A stretch of 64,000 bases of DNA, from NCBI RefSeq assembly GCF_001758465.1, contig NZ_MJIC01000015.1, forward strand, positions 682,001 through 746,000, read 5' to 3'. This DNA comes from Marisediminitalea lipolytica. Lineage in GTDB: Bacteria; Pseudomonadota; Gammaproteobacteria; Enterobacterales; Alteromonadaceae. The position numbers were made by a program, and so were the translations under genes. The notes beneath the pieces were generated by a model. It worked only from the letters and a program-made list of their open reading frames with translations, had not been told where the DNA came from and ran no database searches. Every line of letters begins with the position of its first letter. Position 1 is the stretch's first letter. Below, one piece after another: positions 59,303 to 64,000 of this stretch.

Positions 59303-59866
59303 ATGCATAATTTAACGCTGTGCAAAACCGAAGCTATTGATACTCTTGCCCATCCTGCAGTGTACGAACACATTGAATTGCAGTCCTCTGCGTTGAGCAT
59401 TTTTACCGACTTTCACGAACAGCAGCCGCTGGTGATTGATGGTGATGTTAAAGCCATTGAGCTGGAACGCCTGATGCGCCAGTCCCACGTTAAAATGAAA
59501 CTGGTACTGGACAAACGTGAACAGTTTGTCGGCATAGTGACCCTGGCCGACATTACCGAGCAAAAAATTCTCCAGCGTGTGGTGCAACTCGGCATCCCCC
59601 GTAATGAACTGCTGGTGGTAGACATGATGCAGCCTAAAGCGTTGTTACAGGCCTTTGACTATAATGAGCTGAAAGCGGCTACCGTGGCCGATGTGGTAAA
59701 TGCCTTACAGGAAAACGGTGCAATGCATTGTCTGGTTATTGATCGCGTGGCCCACGACATTCGCGGCGTTATCAGCGTAAGTGACATTGCCCGCATTCTG
59801 CGGATACCGCTGGATATACAATCCCAGCCTTCCTTTGCGGCGTTGTCTCACATCATTGCCGCCTGA
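59303..59866 (+). CDS. CBS-domain protein
   Basis: This 187-residue cytosolic protein has two CBS motifs: one around VKMKLVLDKREQFVGIVTLADITEQKIL, the other around GAMHCLVIDRVAHDIRGVISVSDIARIL. A paired CBS module (Bateman domain) usually binds adenosine nucleotides and regulates a partner. GAGGAAAGACCC stands before ATG 59303, which fixes the start. A terminator follows directly at 59903. Confidence 0.9.
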   Translation: MHNLTLCKTEAIDTLAHPAVYEHIELQSSALSIFTDFHEQQPLVIDGDVKAIELERLMRQSHVKMKLVLDKREQFVGIVTLADITEQKILQRVVQLGIPRNELLVVDMMQPKALLQAFDYNELKAATVADVVNALQENGAMHCLVIDRVAHDIRGVISVSDIARILRIPLDIQSQPSFAALSHIIAA

Positions 59867-59902
59867 CTTTAACTGGTCTGTCTGGTAACACTGTTATACA
59901 CT

Positions 59903-59931
59903 AAACCCCGGTCTGTTCCGGGGTTTGTTTT
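59903..59931 (+). terminator. terminator after the CBS gene, abutting the next start codon
   Basis: AAACCCCGG and CCGGGGTTT form a 9-bp perfect stem with loop TCTGTT, followed by GTTTT. The ATG of the next reading frame begins on the very next base (59932), so that gene's only GG-rich site is inside the stem. Confidence 0.9.
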
Positions 59932-60381
59932 ATGGCGATAAATGCTTCAGAGCAATGCGGTGATTTTGCTCTGGTTATGGTAAATGACATTGTTCTGATA
60001 AACGCGCTGGGCCCGTGGAACAACGAGTGTGTAGAAAGCTTTGGGCTCACTTATGCTAACACGGTGTATCAAAGTGGAAACACAAAGTGGGCTGACATAG
60101 TGGTACTCAACGGCGAAAGTTTGTTGCAGGCAGCGGCCGAATTTGCGTTGCGCCCGCGCATTGAAAGGGCGGTCGGTGGTGGCTTATCTGCCGTATTTGT
60201 TGTTACCGGTTCCTCCAGTGTGGCCGCAAAGGCCATGGAACAGCTCCGTGGGATCTACCAGGATTTACCTCTTGCAGTGGAATTTGTTGTAAACCTGACT
60301 GATGCGATCGACGGCTGTCAGCGGCAGGGATTTAACCCTGATGCTGGCGCTATTGATAAATTCTTCCAAACCGCAATTTAA
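59932..60381 (+). CDS. uncharacterised small cytosolic protein
   Basis: I do not recognise the family. The 149-residue product is alpha/beta in appearance: GDFALVMVNDIVLINALGPWNNECVESFG, ADIVVLNGESLLQAAAEF, SAVFVVTGSSSVAAKAMEQL. It lacks signal peptide and membrane segments and loosely resembles a STAS-like fold in strand/helix order. The start is doubtful: ATG 59932 directly follows a terminator T-run without a free ribosome-binding site, so a later start is possible. It is convergent with the TetR gene and overlaps its stop by 4 bp. Confidence 0.6.
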   Translation: MAINASEQCGDFALVMVNDIVLINALGPWNNECVESFGLTYANTVYQSGNTKWADIVVLNGESLLQAAAEFALRPRIERAVGGGLSAVFVVTGSSSVAAKAMEQLRGIYQDLPLAVEFVVNLTDAIDGCQRQGFNPDAGAIDKFFQTAI

Positions 60382-60986
60382 TTCCATTTTCTGAAAAAAA
60401 CATTGAACAATTTGGGTGCTTCCTTACGTATAGAGAAGCTGTCAGGGTTCTCCAGATATTCAGTGGCGATGCCTCTGACAAAACAGCTCAGCGCAAGCGT
60501 TAATGTCTTCGGATCCAAGTCTTTAGATAACGTTCCCTGAGCTTGAGCTTTTTCGAAAAATTTCGCTAGTGCGGCGCTTTTCTCAAGGTTAGCTTCGAAG
60601 GTGCGTTCCTGACAAACCTGCAGGCTGCCAGTATAGTCGCATTTAAGTAAAAACAGTGAAAGCGAACGGCGAAGATACAGGTCATCTTCCAGGCGGCTGA
60701 GTAGTTCGACACAAAAGCTTTGCAGGTGATTCAACGGGTCATCGTTGGCATTCTCCAACCCGTCTACTAAGTCTTGTACAAAGGGGCGATGAAGCTCATC
60801 GTGTAGGGCCATAAAAATGTCAGTTTTATTTTTAAAATGCCAGTAGACAGCACCACGGGTAACGTTAGCCGCTTTGGCTATTTGTTCCAGTGTTGCACGG
60901 GCGACACCTTTTTCGGTGAAGACATCTACAGCAGCTTCCAGAATGGCATTTCTGGTTTGTTCGGCTTCTTCTTTAGTTCGTCGCAT
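60378..60986 (-). CDS. acrR: TetR-family repressor, AcrR/TtgR-like
   Basis: This 202-residue repressor starts at ATG 60986 to give RRTKEEAEQTRNAILEAAVDVFTEKGVARATLEQIAKAANVTRGAVYWHFKNKTDIF, matching the AcrR N-terminal helix-turn-helix; the upstream codon at 61016 lies inside the operator. The C-terminal domain is the ligand pocket. It is divergent from an acrAB-like operon with an AcrR-type palindrome between. Expected action: repression of pump and self, relieved by drugs or solvents. Confidence 0.92.
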   Translation of the reverse strand: MRRTKEEAEQTRNAILEAAVDVFTEKGVARATLEQIAKAANVTRGAVYWHFKNKTDIFMALHDELHRPFVQDLVDGLENANDDPLNHLQSFCVELLSRLEDDLYLRRSLSLFLLKCDYTGSLQVCQERTFEANLEKSAALAKFFEKAQAQGTLSKDLDPKTLTLALSCFVRGIATEYLENPDSFSIRKEAPKLFNVFFRKWN

Positions 60987-61014
60987 TTTCTGACTTTTTG
61001 GGCGGATTGACAAC

Positions 61015-61032
61015 ATACATTCACGAATGTAT
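61015..61032. promoter_or_regulatory. AcrR-type operator between acrR and the efflux genes
   Basis: ATACATTCACGAATGTAT has 8-bp arms around AC. It closely resembles the E. coli AcrR operator core (ACATTTGTGAATGT). It lies 28 bp upstream of the repressor ATG and 82 bp upstream of the adaptor gene, so one site can control both directions. Confidence 0.75.
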
Positions 61033-61111
61033 TTTAAACTATAACTTCAAAAGCCGTTTGTCTAGCTTTCCTGTTAAAGTCGTTCTCAGGAATTAATAAA
61101 GTAAAGTATTT

Positions 61112-62248
61112 ATGATCAAAAATTTGGTAATAGCAGCAATATCCATTATCACAGTGGTAGGTTGTTCACAGGACTCTGCAACTCAGGCGGCCCCCGCCGG
61201 AGCGCAACAACCACCTCCAACAGTTTCTGTGCTGGAAGTAAAACGCCAGCAAGTCGAAAACACCGTTACTCTGCCTGGCCGGGTTAGTCCCTTACGCCAG
61301 TCTCAGGTTCGACCGCAGGTTGAAGGTGTTATCACTGAACGACTTTTTGAAGAAGGCGCTTATGTCGAGAAAGGGCAGCAGCTTTATCAGATTGACGATT
61401 CGCGTTACGCGGCGCAGCTAGCCAGTGCTAAGGCCGATGTGAAAAGCGCCGAAGCCAATCGCAAAACTCTTGTTGCCCGGGCCGAGCGTTACAAAGACCT
61501 GCTTAAGAAAAACGCCGTTAGTCAACAGGATTACGACGATGCGGTGGCACAGGCAGAGCAGGCTGATGCGCAAATCAGCGTAGCAAAAGCCGCGGTAGAG
61601 CTGGCACAGGTTGACCTGGACTTTACCAAGGTTTATGCGCCAATCAGTGGCCAAATAAGCCGTTCTTACGAAACCGTTGGTGCACTGGTCACGGCTAACC
61701 AGGCACAGCAGCTGGCCACTATCACGCAGCTGGATCCTATCTACGTGGACATGCAGCAGTCAGGTAAAGGTGTGCTGACCTTACGCCGTGCTATGCAGAA
61801 AAACGGTACACTGCCAGTACAACTGGTGCTGGACGATATGACTGGTGAAAGCTACGAACATACCGGCGAACTCAAGTTTTCTGAAGTAACCGTAGACGAA
61901 ACTACCGGAGCGGTAGCGCTGCGTGCGGAGTTTCCAAACCCGGATTCACTGTTAATGCCCGGCATGTTTACCAAGGCTCGCGTGAGTATTTCCAATACGC
62001 CTGAGCTGCTGGTACCGCAACGTGCTGCTACTCGTCAACCAGACTCATCGTTAATAGTAATGGTAGTGAATGCGCAAAACAAAGTGGAACCACGCACCAT
62101 TACTATTTCGGGTAGTTTCCAGGATAAATATATTGTGACCAGCGGTGTTAGTGCCGGCGATATTGTGATTGTGGCTGGATATCAAAAAGTGAAGCCTGGC
62201 GCACAGGTTAATACCAAGCCATGGCAAGCGGGTTCTCCTCAGGGCTAA
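61112..62248 (+). CDS. acrA: RND efflux adaptor lipoprotein, AcrA/MexA-type
   Basis: This 378-residue periplasmic lipoprotein has lipobox TVVGCSQD. The AcrA pattern is clear: VTLPGRVSPLRQSQVRPQVEGVITERLFEEGAYVEKGQQLYQIDD, the alpha-hairpin YKDLLKKNAVSQQDYDDAVAQ, TKVYAPISGQISRSYETVGALV, and a membrane-proximal tail VIVAGYQKVKPGAQV. It is 33 bp upstream of the pump gene. No outer-membrane factor is seen before the window ends. Confidence 0.94.
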   Translation: MIKNLVIAAISIITVVGCSQDSATQAAPAGAQQPPPTVSVLEVKRQQVENTVTLPGRVSPLRQSQVRPQVEGVITERLFEEGAYVEKGQQLYQIDDSRYAAQLASAKADVKSAEANRKTLVARAERYKDLLKKNAVSQQDYDDAVAQAEQADAQISVAKAAVELAQVDLDFTKVYAPISGQISRSYETVGALVTANQAQQLATITQLDPIYVDMQQSGKGVLTLRRAMQKNGTLPVQLVLDDMTGESYEHTGELKFSEVTVDETTGAVALRAEFPNPDSLLMPGMFTKARVSISNTPELLVPQRAATRQPDSSLIVMVVNAQNKVEPRTITISGSFQDKYIVTSGVSAGDIVIVAGYQKVKPGAQVNTKPWQAGSPQG

Positions 62249-62281
62249 TGCGCGTTTAACTAATTCAGGAAATCATTTTTT

Positions 62282-64000
62282 ATGGCACGTTTTTTTATCG
62301 ACCGCCCGGTCTTTGCCTGGGTACTGGCTATCATCGTAATGATGGCTGGTATTCTGTCAATCTCAGGGCTACCCATTGAGCAGTATCCAAAGGTCGCGCC
62401 GCCTTCTGTTACCATTAGCGCAAGCTATCCGGGCGCATCAGCAGAAACAATAGAGAATACCGTGACTCAGGTTATCGAGCAGAGTCTTACTGGTATCGAT
62501 AACCTGCGCTATTTTATTTCCAGCAGCGAAAACGCGCGGATGAGTATTACCCTGACGTTTGAGCCGGGTACCGATCCGGACATCGCTCAGGTCCAAACCC
62601 AGAATAAACTGCAATCGGCCATGTCACTGTTACCTACTCAGGTGCAACAGCAGGGCGTGACGGTTAACAAGTCTAACGACGCCTTTGCGGTGGTAGTGGG
62701 TTTTTATTCAAAAGATGGCAGTCTCTCACAGTTTGATTTAAGCGATATGCTGGTGTCACAGTTTCAGGATCAGATTGCCCGGGTTAACGGCGTGGGTAAT
62801 CTGCGGGTGTTCGGTGCGCAGCGCTCTATGCGGATTTGGTTAGACCCGGATAAACTCTACAGCTACAACTTAACACCAGTAGACGTGCGTGCTGCAGTGC
62901 AAACACAAAATACCGATATTTCAGCGGGCCAGCTCGGCGGCATGCCAGCAATTGAAGGTCAGCAAATTAATGCAACCATTACTGCTCAGTCATTACTCAA
63001 AACCACCGAAGACTTTGAAAATATCGTTCTTCGGGTAAATACGGACGGTTCCCAGGTGCGCTTGCGGGATGTGGCCAAGGTTGAATTGGGTTCAGAAAAC
63101 TACAGTTACATTGCGCGTTACAAGCGGCGGCCTGCGTCCGGTATGGCGGTGAGCCTGGCCAGTGGTGCCAACGCACTGGAAACCATCGAAGCGGTTAAAA
63201 AACGCGTTGAAGAACTGTCGGTTAACCTGCCTGACAGTGTGGAAATCGTATATCCGGTTGATACTTCACCGTTTATTAAACTGTCCATCACCTCGGTGGT
63301 TAAAACCCTGGTTGAAGCGGTAGTGCTGGTATTTTTTGTCATGCTGTTATTCCTGCAAAACTGGCGCGCCACACTGGTACCAACCATTGCGGTACCCGTT
63401 GTATTGCTGGGCACGTTTTCGGTTTTATATGCCTTTGGTTTCAGTATCAACGTACTCACCATGTTTGCCATGGTACTGGCTATCGGCCTGCTGGTGGATG
63501 ATGCCATCGTGGTGGTGGAAAACGTCGAACGCTTAATGGAAGAAGAAGGCCTCGACGCCAAAGAAGCCACTAAAAAATCCATGACGCAAATCTCCAGCGC
63601 ACTTATTGGTATTGCGGTGGTGCTGTCTACCGTATTTATCCCAATGGCCTTCTTTAGCGGCTCGGCTGGCTCTATCTATCGTCAGTTCTCCATTACCATT
63701 GTATCGGCAATGACCTTCTCGGTGCTGGTTGCCATTATTCTTTCACCTACGCTGTGTGTGGCGCTGCTGCGCAGAGAGGATGTTGAAAACAAAAACGATA
63801 AAGGCTTCTTTGGCTGGTTTAACCGGGTGTTCAATACCGGACGTGACGGCTATGCCAAAATTTCGAATGGTATTGTGCACAGAGTAAAACGTTCGCTGCT
63901 GCTTTATGTGGTGTTAGTGGGTGGTATGGCTGCTATCTTTATGCAGCTACCGGGAGCCTTCCTGCCAGATGAAGACCAGGGCAACATCATGGTACTGGTT
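62282..64000 (+). CDS. acrB: RND multidrug efflux pump, AcrB/MexB-type (runs off window)
   Basis: An open frame from ATG 62282 to the window end gives 573 residues, just over half of an AcrB (about 1050). It begins [26 protein letters not shown], the canonical HAE1 first helix. Porter-domain motifs include [28 protein letters not shown] and [20 protein letters not shown]. The TM4 proton-relay pair is in [18 protein letters not shown]. It closely follows the AcrA-like gene and shares the AcrR-type operator. The missing part lies downstream of this window; nothing suggests an actual truncation. Confidence 0.95.
   Translation, partial: MARFFIDRPVFAWVLAIIVMMAGILSISGLPIEQYPKVAPPSVTISASYPGASAETIENTVTQVIEQSLTGIDNLRYFISSSENARMSITLTFEPGTDPDIAQVQTQNKLQSAMSLLPTQVQQQGVTVNKSNDAFAVVVGFYSKDGSLSQFDLSDMLVSQFQDQIARVNGVGNLRVFGAQRSMRIWLDPDKLYSYNLTPVDVRAAVQTQNTDISAGQLGGMPAIEGQQINATITAQSLLKTTEDFENIVLRVNTDGSQVRLRDVAKVELGSENYSYIARYKRRPASGMAVSLASGANALETIEAVKKRVEELSVNLPDSVEIVYPVDTSPFIKLSITSVVKTLVEAVVLVFFVMLLFLQNWRATLVPTIAVPVVLLGTFSVLYAFGFSINVLTMFAMVLAIGLLVDDAIVVVENVERLMEEEGLDAKEATKKSMTQISSALIGIAVVLSTVFIPMAFFSGSAGSIYRQFSITIVSAMTFSVLVAIILSPTLCVALLRREDVENKNDKGFFGWFNRVFNTGRDGYAKISNGIVHRVKRSLLLYVVLVGGMAAIFMQLPGAFLPDEDQGNIMVLV

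Noticed and set aside
1..64000. CRISPR arrays, prophage, tRNA or rRNA genes
   Set aside because: No regularly spaced repeats, phage genes or recognisable stable RNA sequences were found on reading through.

Overview
The window looks like chromosomal DNA of a free-living, aerobic, probably marine gammaproteobacterium, most likely of the Alteromonadales/Alteromonadaceae. The reasons are moderate G+C, two large TonB-dependent receptors, tripartite RND pumps of AcrAB type, an IbpA-like small heat shock protein, an Alteromonas-style porin and a PQQ alcohol-oxidation locus. This placement is inferred from gene content only. No rRNA, tRNA, CRISPR array, prophage or intact insertion sequence was seen.

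Layout. (1) 1-4.8 kb, minus strand: a DUF1838 protein (cut by the window edge), a small outer-membrane barrel, an unknown secreted protein, and a Tat-exported FAD amine oxidase followed by a cytochrome c553. Next to them lies a Crp/Fnr-type regulator. FNR-like boxes sit about 80 bp upstream of three of these genes. (2) 5-13.2 kb: two hotdog thioesterases, a PEBP-like protein, two divergent TonB receptors and a second Crp/Fnr paralogue. Between the receptors is a perfect FNR box at class II spacing from a -10, followed by a 46-codon ORF and a terminator. (3) 13.3-18.4 kb: an IS5-type remnant, a dialkylglycine decarboxylase/AGCS symporter pair with a divergent LysR regulator, and a second transposase remnant. 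(4) 18.6-23.7 kb: ibpA with a ROSE-like thermometer, an exported nucleosidase-type lipoprotein, a flavin reductase-like protein and a diguanylate cyclase. (5) 23.8-32.5 kb: an RND efflux operon (outer-membrane factor, adaptor, pump) with its own two-component system, then a pentapeptide-repeat protein and a small parvulin.

(6) 32.7-54.5 kb is the metabolic centre. It holds a di-heme peroxidase, a NosR/NirI-like flavo-iron-sulfur membrane protein and a PQQ alcohol dehydrogenase whose active site carries the extra aspartate of lanthanide-dependent enzymes. With them are a family-3 binding protein and a PedF-like cytochrome c550. Divergently encoded are an ABC-type binding protein, a beta-propeller protein, an ABC-2 exporter and a LuxR-type response regulator. 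Next come a hybrid histidine kinase overlapping a FIST-domain protein (the NahK/NosP arrangement), a NitT/TauT-type ABC importer with a DUF4242 protein, an ExaC-type aldehyde dehydrogenase and a porin. Together these would take up an alcohol, oxidise it in the periplasm to the aldehyde with electrons passing to cytochrome c550, and oxidise the aldehyde further in the cytoplasm.

(7) 54.9-64 kb: a type II NADH dehydrogenase, 8-oxoguanine deaminase-type amidohydrolase, YceI, a CBS-domain protein, two uncharacterised small genes, and an acrR-acrAB-type efflux locus with a clear AcrR-like operator. The acrB-like gene runs off the window end.
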